A DNA stretch of 64,000 bases from Gammaproteobacteria bacterium (GTDB lineage Bacteria; Pseudomonadota; Gammaproteobacteria; Steroidobacterales; Rariloculaceae). Where the stretch lies: positions 26,175 to 90,174 of the forward strand of contig PKRJ01000006.1 in assembly GCA_017577365.1 (NCBI GenBank), given 5' to 3'. The position numbers and the translations under genes were made by a program. The notes below the pieces were generated by a model. That model did not search any database. It saw only the letters and a program-made list of their open reading frames with translations, and had not been told where the DNA came from. Of the stretch, positions 17,683 through 26,709 are shown in pieces; within the stretch, counting starts at the first letter, position 1, and each line of letters opens with the position of its first letter.

Positions 17683-18587
17683 TCCGCGCCCCATCGCGCG
17701 GCTCGCGCGTCGTCGAGCCCGTCGCGGGCTGCGCGCTGCTCGATGACGATCTCGTAGCCGTCTCGAAGCTCGGCGACCTTCGCCGCGATCCGCTCTTCGC
17801 GTACCGCCGAGACGTAGTCCATCGTGAGTCTTTCCCGAAGCTCCGCGTAAGGGATCGGTTGCGGTTTCGTCACCTCGATGACGCGGACGAAGTGGTAGCC
17901 TCTGGGAGACTCGAGAGGACCGATCCATTCCCCCGGCGCCGAGGACAGCAGACGCTCGTAGAAAGCGCCGCCGAACGTGGTCCGCAGAACGCTCTCGGCA
18001 TAACGATCCAGGCGGCTGCCGAGCCAGTGGCTGTCGCCGACGATCCGCTCGCCGGCCGCGAGCCGCGCGCGAATCTCGCCGGGACGTTCAGGACGCGCCG
18101 CGAAGAAGACTTGATCGAAGCTGATGCGCGTCTCGCTGTAGTAGTCCTCGATGTTCTCGACGTAGAACTCGAAGAGCTCGGCTTCGTCCGGAGGCTCGGG
18201 CGTGCCGCCCCAGAGGAGGCGCAGCTTGTCGACGAGATGCGAGCGCACCTTGGAGTCGCTCAAGTGCAAACCTTCCGCGAGCGCTTTGCGGAACACGACT
18301 TCCTCGTCGATCCATTGCCGAACGAGAAGACGCCTTTCGTCCTCGTTCGGCGGCCGACCGTAGAGCCACTCGAAGTCGCTCTCGAGGGCGGACTGGATGG
18401 CGTCCGTGACGACGACGGTGCGGCTCGCCCCGTCGTGCTCGAGGTCGGCGGACGTCGGCTTCGCGGAGACGAGCGCGTCGTACGCGAAGATGGCGACGGC
18501 CAAGAGCAGAAAGATCACGGTCGGCTCGCTCGGCAGCCGTCGACCGTGCAGCGACGGCTTCGATTCGCGAGAATCCTCGTCGGTCAT
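17679..18587 (-). CDS. PpiC/parvulin-type peptidyl-prolyl isomerase, membrane-anchored
   Basis: The protein has 302 residues. After a short cytoplasmic tail there is one membrane segment (VIFLLLAVAIFAYDALV), then a SurA-like helical region (EDERRLLVRQWIDEEVVFRKAL). The parvulin domain follows at about residues 150-260: RISFDQVFFA, SHWLGSRL, FGGAFYERL, GEWIGPLESPRGYHFVRV. It is shorter and more divergent than PpiC, so catalytic competence is uncertain. It should act in the periplasm on folding of exported proteins. PpiC-HupE pairs are a recurrent arrangement, and here the pair sits between a ureohydrolase and an amine oxidase. Its stop overlaps the next start. Confidence 0.8.
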   Translation of the reverse strand: MTDEDSRESKPSLHGRRLPSEPTVIFLLLAVAIFAYDALVSAKPTSADLEHDGASRTVVVTDAIQSALESDFEWLYGRPPNEDERRLLVRQWIDEEVVFRKALAEGLHLSDSKVRSHLVDKLRLLWGGTPEPPDEAELFEFYVENIEDYYSETRISFDQVFFAARPERPGEIRARLAAGERIVGDSHWLGSRLDRYAESVLRTTFGGAFYERLLSSAPGEWIGPLESPRGYHFVRVIEVTKPQPIPYAELRERLTMDYVSAVREERIAAKVAELRDGYEIVIEQRAARDGLDDARAARWGAE

Positions 18588-18644
18588 GCGGTCTTCGAAA
18601 GCTCGACTAGCGATGCGTCGGACGCGGGGAGTCGCGAGTCGCGA

Positions 18645-19194
18645 CTACTCCGCCGGCGTTCCCTGGCCGTGGTCGAGAACGAGAGGATGCATGTAATTCT
18701 CCTCGGTCACGCCCATCTTCCGCATCGCGATACCGGAGAGACACGCGTTCATCACGTAGTTCGCGTTCATCGCGCTCCGGTAGCTCAGATCGAGCATCGG
18801 CGCGAGATCCATGATCTCGAACCCGACGATCCGCGTTTCGGCGCAGAGCCGCCGCACGAGCGGAATGACCTCGCGAAGCATCAAGCCGCCCGGAACGGCG
18901 CGGCCGGCGGCCGCGAGCTCGACCGGGTCGATGACGCTCACGTCGAACGACACGTAGACGCGGTCCGGCCCGGCCTTGGCCTCGGCGAGCACGCGCTCCA
19001 TGACGGCGTCCCAGCCGCGGTAGGCCACCTCCGCCATCGTGTGGTAGCGAATGCCCTGCTCGCGCATCCACTCGAGCGTCTCGAGGTCGAGCTGCGGTCC
19101 GCGCAGGCCGACCTGGATCAGGTGCTTGCCCTCGATCACGCCCTCGGCGAGCAGCCGGTAGACGGCCTGGCGGTCGGAGATCGTGTGCGAGCGA
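18645..19194 (-). pseudogene. Exported ureohydrolase II, C-terminal half (gene interrupted at 19188)
   Basis: This is the rear part of an agmatinase/arginase-family protein whose front part lies 14 kb away at 33342-34217. The in-frame homology begins exactly at the CGAGCGA repeat, SRSHTISDRQAVYRLL, and runs to the stop at 18645 (180 residues after the repeat). It aligns closely with ureohydrolase I: HLIQVGLR against YIQVGLR, IRYHTMAEV against FRYHTMAEV, LSGIAMRKMGVTE against LTGIAMRKLGLTE. The metal motif SFDxDxxDP reads SFDVSVIDP, so one metal-binding Asp is Ser. An internal GTG at 19139 could start a 164-residue remnant. Downstream genes PpiC, HupE and amine oxidase follow in the same direction. 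Confidence 0.88.
19188..19194. repeat. Left copy of 7-bp direct repeat CGAGCGA
   Basis: It lies at the exact point where the ureohydrolase homology stops and the VOC homology starts. The flanking bases (G before, C after) differ from those of the right copy, so the shared repeat is exactly seven bases. Confidence 0.75.
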
Positions 19195-20140
19195 CTTCTA
19201 CAGCGAGCTCTTCGGCTGGGAGAAGATCCGCGAGCCCGACGTCGGGCCGACGGGCGTGTATCTGATCTTCGGCCGCGGCGACACGGAGCTCGGCGGCATT
19301 TACGACAAGGATGCCGGCGACCCGGCGTGGCTCAGCTACGTTCGGGTGACCGACCTCGCGGCGACGCTCGATAAGCTCGAGGCCGCGCGCGGATCCGTGC
19401 AGAACGGCCCGATGGACGTCCCGAACGGAGACCGCATCGCCCAGGTGCTCGATCCGTACGGCGCGGCATTCGCGCTGCACGTCGTCGCCGCGGACGCGGC
19501 GCCCTCGTCCGGCGGCGACACGAATGCATCCGACGCGGACGAATCCGACGCGGATGCGGCTTTACGGTCGGACGGCGGCACGACGGCGGAGTACGAAGCG
19601 CGCTCGACGCCGGTCTGGACCGACGCGCCGGCGGAAGAGACCGCGCCGGAGGCAGTGAAGGCTGCGAAGGAGAAGCGGGCGACGAAGAAGGCAGCGACGA
19701 GGACGCCTGCGGGAGAGGAGGCGCCCCCGAAGAAGGCGGAGAGAAAGAAGGCCGCAAACAAGAAGGCTGCAAAGAAGAAGGCCGCGAAGAAAGCATCGGC
19801 GCAGAAAGCAACGAAGGCCAAGACCACCTCCACGAAAGGTAAGAGGACCACGAAGGCGAGCGCCGGCAAGAAGACAGCGAAGAAGTCGAAAAAGAAGACG
19901 GCTAAGAAGACGGCTAAGAAGGCGGCTAAAAAGGCAGCGAAGAAGACGGCCAAGAAGACGACCAAGACCGCCAAGAAGACTGCCAAGAAGACCACCAAAA
20001 AGACCGCGAAGCAGTCACAACGCCGTCCGGCCAAGCGTGCGGCGAAGAAAACCCGCGCGAAAAAGGCCGCGAAGAAGCGGACTGCGAAGGCGACTCGGAA
20101 GAAGGCGGCGAAAAAGAAGCCGACCAAGAAGTCGCGCTGA
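19190..20140 (+). pseudogene. 5'-truncated VOC-domain protein with a long Lys/Ala-rich histone-like tail
   Basis: In-frame homology starts at the insertion junction with SDFYSELFGWEKI, so about the first ten residues and the start codon of the VOC domain are missing. The domain then continues with YLIFGRGDTELGG, WLSYVRVTDLAATLDKLEA and VLDPYGAAFALHV. From about base 19500 an acidic, Ala/Asp-rich linker leads into roughly 155 residues dominated by KKAAK/TAKKTAKK units (19660-20137), like histone H1 and AlgP tails, which bind DNA or polyphosphate. GTG 19256 is the first possible start left, and it would omit another 22 residues of the fold. Whether anything is still made is unclear. Confidence 0.72.
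19660..20137 (+). repeat. Degenerate AAG-rich repeat encoding KKAAK/TAKK units
   Basis: About 480 bases repeat AAGAAG-GCN-like codons encoding Lys-Lys-Ala/Thr-Ala-Lys. The units are degenerate at third positions, so they have diverged rather than just duplicated. Such tracts vary in length between strains by slippage. Confidence 0.8.
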
Positions 20141-20157
20141 CCGGCCGCGTCAGTCGA

Positions 20158-21060
20158 TCACAGCACGCCGGCGGCGCTCATGACCGCCTCGCACTTCTCG
20201 CGGATCTCCCGGGCGACCTCGAACGGATCACCGTCGACGAACTCGCTGCGGAAGAGCTCGACGGACAGCGGCCCCGAGTAGCCCTTCTCGGCGAGCTTGC
20301 GCAGGATCCGCACGACCGGCGCGACGCCGTCGCCCGGAATCAGGCGCCAGTCGTTGTCGATCAGCTCGCGCGGCCCGTCCTTCAGATCCTGGAAGTGCAC
20401 GTGCGCGAGCTCGCCGTGCTCGATGAGATCGAGATCCTCGAACTTCCCGAGCCCGGACCAGAAATGGAAGAAGTCGAGCATCGGCCGGACGTTCGGATGC
20501 GCGGCCTCGCGGATCACCGCGAGCGTAGACGGCAGTGTCGCGAGATGCGTCGACGTCCGCGCGAACTCGATCATCGCCGTGAGACCGAAGCCTCGCGTGA
20601 TCTCGCCGACCTCGCGGATGCAGTCCGGCGTCGCCGCGAAATCCTCGGCCGTGACGGGCCGCGTCGTGATCGACGGGCAGTAGATCCTGTCGAGCCCGAG
20701 CGCGGCGAACTGCTCGCAGCGCTTGCGCCACGTCTCGAGCGATGCCTCGCGCTCGGGACCCGGTATCCATACGTCAGGCAGCACGGCGGCCGCGGACACC
20801 GGGGTCAGGCCGAGGTCGGCGAGGAGCCGGCGCGCGCCGTCGAGCGTATCGTTCTCGAGAAACTCGTCGAGCAGCACGTCCGTCAGCTCGACGTAGCGGA
20901 TGCCGGCGCGCGCCCAGCCTTCGAGCGAACCGCGAAAGCCGGCGCCGCCCGAAGTGTTCTGATGCAGCGCGAGCTGCATGCGGCCCGCGGGCTGCGCGTG
21001 CAGCATCTGCGCGAGGCCGGCCGCGAACGGCAGCGCGAGGAGGGTTCGGCGCGTCATCAT
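20158..21060 (-). CDS. Exported sugar phosphate isomerase/epimerase-like TIM-barrel protein
   Basis: This protein has 300 residues. It begins MMTRRTLLALPFAAGLAQMLHAQ, a signal peptide that resembles a Tat leader with a single Arg pair. The rest is the AP-endonuclease-2/xylose-isomerase-like barrel: GIRYVELTD, RIYCPSITT, MIEFA (metal Glu), RPMLDFFHFW (Asp/His), AHVHFQDLKDGP (His) and LSVELFR (final Glu). The metal-binding set Glu-Asp-His-Glu appears complete. Substrate unknown; such exported members often sit near GMC oxidoreductases, and one is encoded 8 kb upstream in the same segment. It starts 46 bases after the CobN-like gene on the same strand and may belong to that operon. Confidence 0.8.
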   Translation of the reverse strand: MMTRRTLLALPFAAGLAQMLHAQPAGRMQLALHQNTSGGAGFRGSLEGWARAGIRYVELTDVLLDEFLENDTLDGARRLLADLGLTPVSAAAVLPDVWIPGPEREASLETWRKRCEQFAALGLDRIYCPSITTRPVTAEDFAATPDCIREVGEITRGFGLTAMIEFARTSTHLATLPSTLAVIREAAHPNVRPMLDFFHFWSGLGKFEDLDLIEHGELAHVHFQDLKDGPRELIDNDWRLIPGDGVAPVVRILRKLAEKGYSGPLSVELFRSEFVDGDPFEVAREIREKCEAVMSAAGVL

Positions 21061-21106
21061 GCGCGCACTCTATCGCCGAACGTGCCCGGTGACCAGCAGG
21101 CCCGAA

Positions 21107-24100
21107 TCACGCGGCGTAACGGTGACGTGCCCGCCATAAGAGCAGGACGCCGATCACGAACGCGCCGAACCAGAGCACGCCGGTCGTGCCCGGCTCCACG
21201 CGTGCAAGCCGCCGCGGCTCGCCGGCATCCTTCGGCGCGCCCCGCTCGACGGACTGCAACAGGTAGCCGCGAAGCTCGGCGGAATCGACCGACTCCTCGG
21301 CGAGCGATTCCGCGCCGGGGATCACGCGGCTCGCGATGCGCGCGTCGTTCTGCCGTGCCCAGGCCTCCGCCGCGGCCGCGAGCTCCTCTATCGGCGCGCC
21401 GATCACGCGCTCGAGCGCGTCGACGTACGCCTCGACGGCCGGAGCGGGCACGCCTGCCGCGACGGCCTGCTCGACGATGAATCGCAAGAGACGCGGATTG
21501 CCGCAGGTCGTGTCCGAGCACGCGATGCCGTGCTCGAGCACGGTCTCGATGTGCGCCTCGACGAGCGCCGCGACCGTCGCCTCGTCCGCGGCCCAGTACG
21601 CCTTGCGCACCGTCTCGAGCATCCGTGCCGTGATGTCCTGGAACGCGGCCGGCGAGTGCTCGGCGAAGAACTCCCGCATGCCGAGGTCGTGCTTGTCCGC
21701 GACGTAGACGTCGAAGACCTCCTGCCACATCGCGTCGTCGATGACGTCCGTGACGGTCGCGTCCCAGCCCCACATGTACTCGACGAACTCGCGCATCGCA
21801 CCGGCGCCGGCGTAGCCTTCGGCCTGCATGCCCTCGATCCAGGTCGGGTTCACGTAACGGCTGCGGAACTCGCCGCCGATGAACTTCTCGAGGGACGTCA
21901 TCTGCGGATTCGACGGATCGCGCGTATTGGTGACGACGAGATCCGGCGTAGCGCCGTCGAGGTTGCGGATCGCGCTCGCGAGCCCGCCCATGTACATATA
22001 GAAGTCGTCGTTGTCGAGCGCGCCGTAGAGCATCGTCGAGCTCGAGTGCACGACCTTCTCGGTGCCCGAGAGCGCGAGCCGGAACACGTCCTCCATCGGC
22101 TCGCCCCAGAAACCGTTGCCGAAGCCGTGCCCCATGCGACGCAGGTAGTCGTCGCCGAGCGCGCGATCCGAGTCCCATGTGCCGCTCGACTCGGCGATCT
22201 TCGACACGGCGAGGTTGTACGTGCCGGGCGGCTCGTCGAAGATGCGAACGCCGGCGCGACGGTCGGCCTGCTCCTCCGAGTAGCCGCGCTCGAGCAGCGC
22301 CGCGCGCGTCGCGAGATAGTGCCGGCGCACGAGGTTGTCCGCCTCGTCGAGCATCTTCACGCGCTGCACGGCCTCGTCGATCAGGAGCGTCACGTTGCTG
22401 AACATGCCCTCGGCCGCGCTCGCGACGACGATATCGATACGCGGCCTGCCGAGCAGGCTCCGGGGCACGACGTCGATGCCGACGACCTTGTCGCGCTCGT
22501 CCCAGACCGGCCGTGTGCCGAGCAGATGAAAGATCTGCGACTCGACGACGCCCTCGTGGCGCAGGGTCTCGTCGCCCCAGATCACGAACGACACCTTCTC
22601 GGGGTAGCGGCCGTGCTCCTCGAGATGCTGCGCGAGCATCTCGTCGGCGAGCTTCACGCCGAGCTCCCATGCGGCACGCTTCGGCACCTTGTCCGGATCG
22701 ATGCTGTAGAAGTTCTTGCCGGTGGGATACGCGTCGGGATTCCGAATCGGCTCGCCCCCGGTGCCTACCGGGATGAACCGCCCGCCGAGCGCGGCAACGA
22801 GGCTGTCGAGCTCGCGCGAGGCCGACTGCGCGATCCGAGCCCTCATGTCGTCGGCGAGGACCTTCGCGTCGTTCGGCAGGAGGCTCCGGTCCGTGCCGAC
22901 GATCGCATCGACAGTCGACTCGAGCGCTTTGCCTTCGGGCGCGGTACCGAACGTATGAAGCCCGTACGGGATGTTCTGCCCGCGAAGCTCCTGGAGATAC
23001 CCGATGATCTCGTGCACCGCTTCGTGATCGAGCCCCGCGCCGAGATCGAGGCCGAGATCCTTGTCGATGCCGAGCGCGATGACCTGCGCACGAATCTCCT
23101 CGGCGAACGCCTCGGCCAGCACGGGATTCCTGTGCAGCGCCGCGTCGTAATCGTTGATCCGCTCGTTGAGCGCCGCGAGCTCCGCATAGAGCCCGCCTTC
23201 GACGAACGGCGGCACCATGTGATCGACGAGCGTCGCGAGGCCGCGCCGCCGTGCGATGAGGCCTTCGCCGACGACGTCGACGTTGTAGATGTAGACGTTC
23301 GGGAGATCCGCGATCAGCGCATCGGACGCGTCCTCCTCGGTCTGGCCGACGTCCTTGCCGTCGAGCCACTCGTGCGTGCCGTGCGTGCCGACATGCACGA
23401 TCGCGTCCGCGCCGAACTCGCGGCGCAGCCATTCGTACGTCGCGACGTACTGGTGATGCGGCGCGAGATCCTTCGCGTGGTAGAGCTTGTCGCCATCCTC
23501 GCCCCACGCGCGCGACGGCTGCGGCAGCAGAACCACGTTGCCATAACGGACGATCGGCACGACGAAGCGCTTCCCGGCGCCTTCACCGACCGCCATCAGG
23601 CTCGAGTCGCGGGGCTCGCCCCAGTCCGCGACGATCTTTTCGCGCAGCGCCGGCGCGAGCTCCGCGAGCCAGCGCTCGTAGTCCGCGACCGGCACGAGCG
23701 CCGCGTCGCCTTCGGCGACCAACGCATCGAGCTCGCCGGGCGCGTAGCCGCCTACGTTCCGCGCCTTCGTCGTGATCGCGCCGAGCACGGCTTCCGGCGA
23801 CCGGTCGGACGCTGCCCCGACGTCATACCCTTCGGCCGCGAGGCGGTCGAGCACGTTCGCGAGCGACTCGGCGACGTTCAGATAGCTCGCACCGATGTTG
23901 GCCTTGCCGGGCGGGTAGTTGTAGTACATCAGCGCAATGCGCTTCTCGGCGTTCGGCTTCGAGCGAAGCGCCGCGAAGCGGCGCGCGCGCTTCACGCCCA
24001 TCTCGATCCGCGACGTGATCGGCTCGCTCGTCACGACCGAGACGCCGGTCTCGAGGTCGAAGCGCCGCTCCCGGCTGCCGACGACGATCGGCGACACGAG

Positions 24101-25144
24101 ACCCGCGAGCTCCGGCACCGCGACCTGAAACGTGCCCTCGAAGATAGAGAGCCCCGTCTTCGACTCGCGCCATTCACGCTCGCTGCGCCCGTAGAGCGTG
24201 ACAAGGTTCATGACCGGCACGTCGAGCTTCGCGAGGTGCATCGCGGTCTCGAAGTCCGAGAAGCGGAACAGGAACGCCATCGCGACGTCGACTCGCGGCA
24301 CGCCGTGCTCGTCGATGAGCAGCTCCTCGAACGCGTACGCGCCGGGATAACCGAACACCGGGATCGCCTCGGCGCCCTGCCGCTCGATCTCGCCGATCAC
24401 GGCATCGAGCGCCTGCGTGTCGCCCGAGTAGTAGTTTGCTTTGTAGAACCCGACGGCGATCCTCGGCGCGCCCGGGCGGTGCTTCCCCGCGGCGCGCCGC
24501 CACGCGTCGAACTCGGCCCACGACGCGAAGACGCGGCCGCCGGACCCGCTTTGCGGATCCGGATAGTAGTAGCCGAGCTCGAGGCTCGGCTGGGGCTCCG
24601 GCAGCGCGAGCCCGTCGATGCCCGCCTTCGTCAGCGCGAGCTTCACGAGCCCGACATGGTTCGCGAAGCCCGAATGCTGCCAGTACGCGTGCGCGCGCTC
24701 GTCGAAGACGGCGCCCTTTGCGGTGAACTTTTCCGTCGCCGACAAGCCGACGCCGACGACGAGCACGGCGCCGCGTGCCGCGACGTGCGCGATCAGATCG
24801 AGGCCGTGCTCCGCGCCGACCTGATCGAGCATCTGCTCGTTCATCATGTCGACGACGAGCACGTCGGTCGAAGCAAGCGTTTCCGTCTCGAGCCTCGCCC
24901 GCGTCGATTCCGTCACGAACGCGAGCTCGACGCGGCCGCGGAGGTCCGGGTGCTCCGCGAGCACCGCCTTGAACGCCTGCAGCGTGACCGGCATCTGCCC
25001 GTCGGAGAAGAGATACGTCAGGCGGATCGCGTCGTCCGCGCGGGCGGCGCACGCGAGCAACAGCGTCGCCGCGGCCGCAGCAATCCGGCACCACGACGGA
25101 AAGCGGATCCCGAGACCGGCGAGCACGCGCTCAGTCCGGAACAT
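21107..25144 (-). CDS. Exported, membrane-anchored CobN/HmuS-like chelatase
   Basis: The 1345-residue protein belongs to the CobN/BchH large chelatase-subunit family. It differs from cytosolic CobN by a signal peptide (ending ACAARAD) and a single C-terminal membrane helix (GVLWFGAFVIGVLLLW) with an RARHR tail, so it should sit in the periplasm anchored to the inner membrane. Family segments include LMYYNYPPGKANIGASYLNV, YEWLRREFGADAIVHVGTHGTHEWLDGK, NVYIYNVDVVGEG, and YMWGWDATVT near the end. No CobS/CobT ATPases are nearby. Its partners (TonB receptor, ExbB-like, DUF2149) match the hmu haem loci, where HmuS is the CobN-like component. A role in metal insertion or removal from an imported tetrapyrrole is inferred. 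Its start overlaps the DUF2149 stop by 14 bases. Confidence 0.88.
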   Translation of the reverse strand: MFRTERVLAGLGIRFPSWCRIAAAAATLLLACAARADDAIRLTYLFSDGQMPVTLQAFKAVLAEHPDLRGRVELAFVTESTRARLETETLASTDVLVVDMMNEQMLDQVGAEHGLDLIAHVAARGAVLVVGVGLSATEKFTAKGAVFDERAHAYWQHSGFANHVGLVKLALTKAGIDGLALPEPQPSLELGYYYPDPQSGSGGRVFASWAEFDAWRRAAGKHRPGAPRIAVGFYKANYYSGDTQALDAVIGEIERQGAEAIPVFGYPGAYAFEELLIDEHGVPRVDVAMAFLFRFSDFETAMHLAKLDVPVMNLVTLYGRSEREWRESKTGLSIFEGTFQVAVPELAGLVSPIVVGSRERRFDLETGVSVVTSEPITSRIEMGVKRARRFAALRSKPNAEKRIALMYYNYPPGKANIGASYLNVAESLANVLDRLAAEGYDVGAASDRSPEAVLGAITTKARNVGGYAPGELDALVAEGDAALVPVADYERWLAELAPALREKIVADWGEPRDSSLMAVGEGAGKRFVVPIVRYGNVVLLPQPSRAWGEDGDKLYHAKDLAPHHQYVATYEWLRREFGADAIVHVGTHGTHEWLDGKDVGQTEEDASDALIADLPNVYIYNVDVVGEGLIARRRGLATLVDHMVPPFVEGGLYAELAALNERINDYDAALHRNPVLAEAFAEEIRAQVIALGIDKDLGLDLGAGLDHEAVHEIIGYLQELRGQNIPYGLHTFGTAPEGKALESTVDAIVGTDRSLLPNDAKVLADDMRARIAQSASRELDSLVAALGGRFIPVGTGGEPIRNPDAYPTGKNFYSIDPDKVPKRAAWELGVKLADEMLAQHLEEHGRYPEKVSFVIWGDETLRHEGVVESQIFHLLGTRPVWDERDKVVGIDVVPRSLLGRPRIDIVVASAAEGMFSNVTLLIDEAVQRVKMLDEADNLVRRHYLATRAALLERGYSEEQADRRAGVRIFDEPPGTYNLAVSKIAESSGTWDSDRALGDDYLRRMGHGFGNGFWGEPMEDVFRLALSGTEKVVHSSSTMLYGALDNDDFYMYMGGLASAIRNLDGATPDLVVTNTRDPSNPQMTSLEKFIGGEFRSRYVNPTWIEGMQAEGYAGAGAMREFVEYMWGWDATVTDVIDDAMWQEVFDVYVADKHDLGMREFFAEHSPAAFQDITARMLETVRKAYWAADEATVAALVEAHIETVLEHGIACSDTTCGNPRLLRFIVEQAVAAGVPAPAVEAYVDALERVIGAPIEELAAAAEAWARQNDARIASRVIPGAESLAEESVDSAELRGYLLQSVERGAPKDAGEPRRLARVEPGTTGVLWFGAFVIGVLLLWRARHRYAA

Positions 25145-25463
25145 AGATGATCTGCCCGTTCGCGAGCCGGTACGCGGAACCGAGCCGCTCGCCGTCGCCG
25201 GAAAGCGTCTCGCCGGTGACCTCGTACGCTTCGATCTCGGTGCCGCGCTTCACGATGATCTCGCTCATCCCGTTCGGCTTCGTCATGACCATCGTGAGCT
25301 CGGCCTCCGGGTCGAGCAGGTCACCGATGCGGTAGACCGAGAACAGCGTGACCATCAGCGCGACGATGAACACGACCGAGACGTCGAACAGGTTCGCGAC
25401 GCCCGCGAGCGGATCGTCCTCGGGCTCACCTCCGGGCGGCGGCAAATTCAGGAACCTCGCCAT
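25131..25463 (-). CDS. DUF2149 family protein (HmuV-like, ExbD-like topology)
   Basis: The protein has 110 residues. A short cytoplasmic N-terminus (PPPGGEPEDDPLAGVANLFDV) is followed by one membrane helix (VVFIVALMVTLFSVY) and a periplasmic domain of strands ending GQIIYVPD. The N-terminal acidic stretch plus FDVSVVFIVAL is the DUF2149 hallmark and resembles ExbD/TolR topology. Within hmu-type loci this protein partners the ExbB/TolQ-like subunit. It starts 13 bases after that gene and its end overlaps the chelatase start. Confidence 0.82.
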   Translation of the reverse strand: MARFLNLPPPGGEPEDDPLAGVANLFDVSVVFIVALMVTLFSVYRIGDLLDPEAELTMVMTKPNGMSEIIVKRGTEIEAYEVTGETLSGDGERLGSAYRLANGQIIYVPD

Positions 25464-25476
25464 AGGTCCGTTCCTC

Positions 25477-26103
25477 CTACGCCTTAGCCGCCTCGAGCTC
25501 CGCGGCGACCCGCTCCGCGACGAAGCGGAGCTCCCTGATCGTCTCGCCGACCCACCCCTGCCGGATGGTCAGGATCACGAAGGCAATCGTGCCGCACACG
25601 ATGCCGATGATCGTCGTCGTGAACGCGACGATCATCTGCCCCGCCATCGCCTCGAGGTTGCCGCTCGCGAGCGCTGCGAGCGCGGTACCCATCGGGATCA
25701 GCGTCCCGACGAGGCCGAGGCTCGGACCGACCTTGACCAGCACCCGGGGCGCAGTGACGCGCGCGCGGATACGCTCCTCGTGCGCGAGCAGAATATGCTC
25801 GAGCCCGCCGTTCGCGAGGCCGGCTTCCGCATGGGCCGACTTGATCTGAGCGAGCATCCGCCTGAGCGTCGCGGGCAGCTCGGCCTCGCGCGCCGCGCTG
25901 GCCTCGAGCACCGGCCCCTTCTTGAGCCACCGCTCGACGTCGAAGCCCTGCCGCTCGCGGCGCCGCGCGAGCGCATCGACGATTGCGGAGCCCGCCATGA
26001 AGAGCGCCGCGGCCACGCAGATCCAAAGCAGCGCCATCACCGGCAGCCGCAGCACCTGACCGAGCGCGAACAGTCCATTCTCGAGAAGTTCGAGAAGATT
26101 CAT
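25477..26103 (-). CDS. MotA/TolQ/ExbB family proton-channel protein (HmuU-like)
   Basis: The protein has 208 residues starting at ATG 26103, which has GGAGG in front and overlaps the upstream stop (ATGA). There is an N-terminal membrane helix (VMALLWICVAAALFMAG), a cytoplasmic helical region, then the family core: VLVKVGPSLGLVGTLIPMGTAL followed by MIVAFTTTIIGIVCGTIAFVI. These two helices line the ion path in ExbB/TolQ. It should form, with the DUF2149 protein, a proton-driven motor that energises the TonB receptor or the chelatase encoded in the same operon. Confidence 0.88.
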   Translation of the reverse strand: MNLLELLENGLFALGQVLRLPVMALLWICVAAALFMAGSAIVDALARRRERQGFDVERWLKKGPVLEASAAREAELPATLRRMLAQIKSAHAEAGLANGGLEHILLAHEERIRARVTAPRVLVKVGPSLGLVGTLIPMGTALAALASGNLEAMAGQMIVAFTTTIIGIVCGTIAFVILTIRQGWVGETIRELRFVAERVAAELEAAKA

Positions 26104-26678
26104 CGTCTCCTCCATAACGCATGAATCGCCCCGCACACGAGGGCGCAGGCGGCCAGCGCGAACGCCCAGGCCGCGGACGCGGTGGCCGGCGGCTCGAGCG
26201 GCGAGCCGCGCAGCGTCGCGGCCGAATGCCATCCCGCCGAGACCGCGGGCGCCGCGGCGACGAGCACCGCGAGCGCCGCGACGAGCACGAGCGCCTCCTC
26301 GCGCAGGCTCGACGGCGCGAACCGGGGACGGAAAGCCGCGAGACCGCTCGACGCCGCCGCGACGACGGTGACGAGCGCATACGCGACGGGTACCGCGAGA
26401 CCCTGGGCCGCGAGCACCGACGCCCAAACGGCCGCGAGCACGCCGCCGCACGCGAACGCCATCCACGCGGCACGAGGCGTCCAGAGCGCGACCGCGGCGC
26501 CGGCCGCGGTGAGCGCAGCGCCCCAGACGGGATCCGGCACGTGCGTCGCGCCGATCACGATCGCCGCAGCGACGAGCCCTGCGCAGAACGCGAGGCCCGT
26601 ATCAAGGCGGCGCGGCTCGAGCGCGGCGAGCACTACGACCGCAAGCCCGCAGACGATACCGAGAACGTGGAGCAGCAT
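26100..26678 (-). CDS. Polytopic membrane protein of the Hmu-like operon
   Basis: This product is 192 residues, almost entirely hydrophobic, with about six or seven membrane helices (for example VLGIVCGLAVVVLAAL, FACGGVLAAVWASVLAAQG, LVLVAALAVLVAAAP) and very short loops. I do not recognise the family. Its place between the TonB receptor and the ExbB-like gene is the one that a small membrane protein (HmuT) takes in hmu loci, but I see no sequence proof of homology. Its stop overlaps the ExbB-like start, so it is translated in step with that gene. Confidence 0.6.
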   Translation of the reverse strand: MLLHVLGIVCGLAVVVLAALEPRRLDTGLAFCAGLVAAAIVIGATHVPDPVWGAALTAAGAAVALWTPRAAWMAFACGGVLAAVWASVLAAQGLAVPVAYALVTVVAAASSGLAAFRPRFAPSSLREEALVLVAALAVLVAAAPAVSAGWHSAATLRGSPLEPPATASAAWAFALAACALVCGAIHALWRRR

Positions 26679-26709
26679 GACTCCGTCGTAACGCGCCGGG
26701 CGGGCGAGG

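Noticed and set aside
19660..20137. CRISPR or tandem-satellite interpretation of the AAG-rich tract
   Set aside because: The repeat is coding, in frame, and degenerate at wobble positions, with no unique spacers.
21530..25150. A 1206-residue plus-strand frame across the chelatase gene
   Set aside because: It mirrors the CobN-like gene exactly and has the Arg/Asp/Val composition of an antisense shadow.
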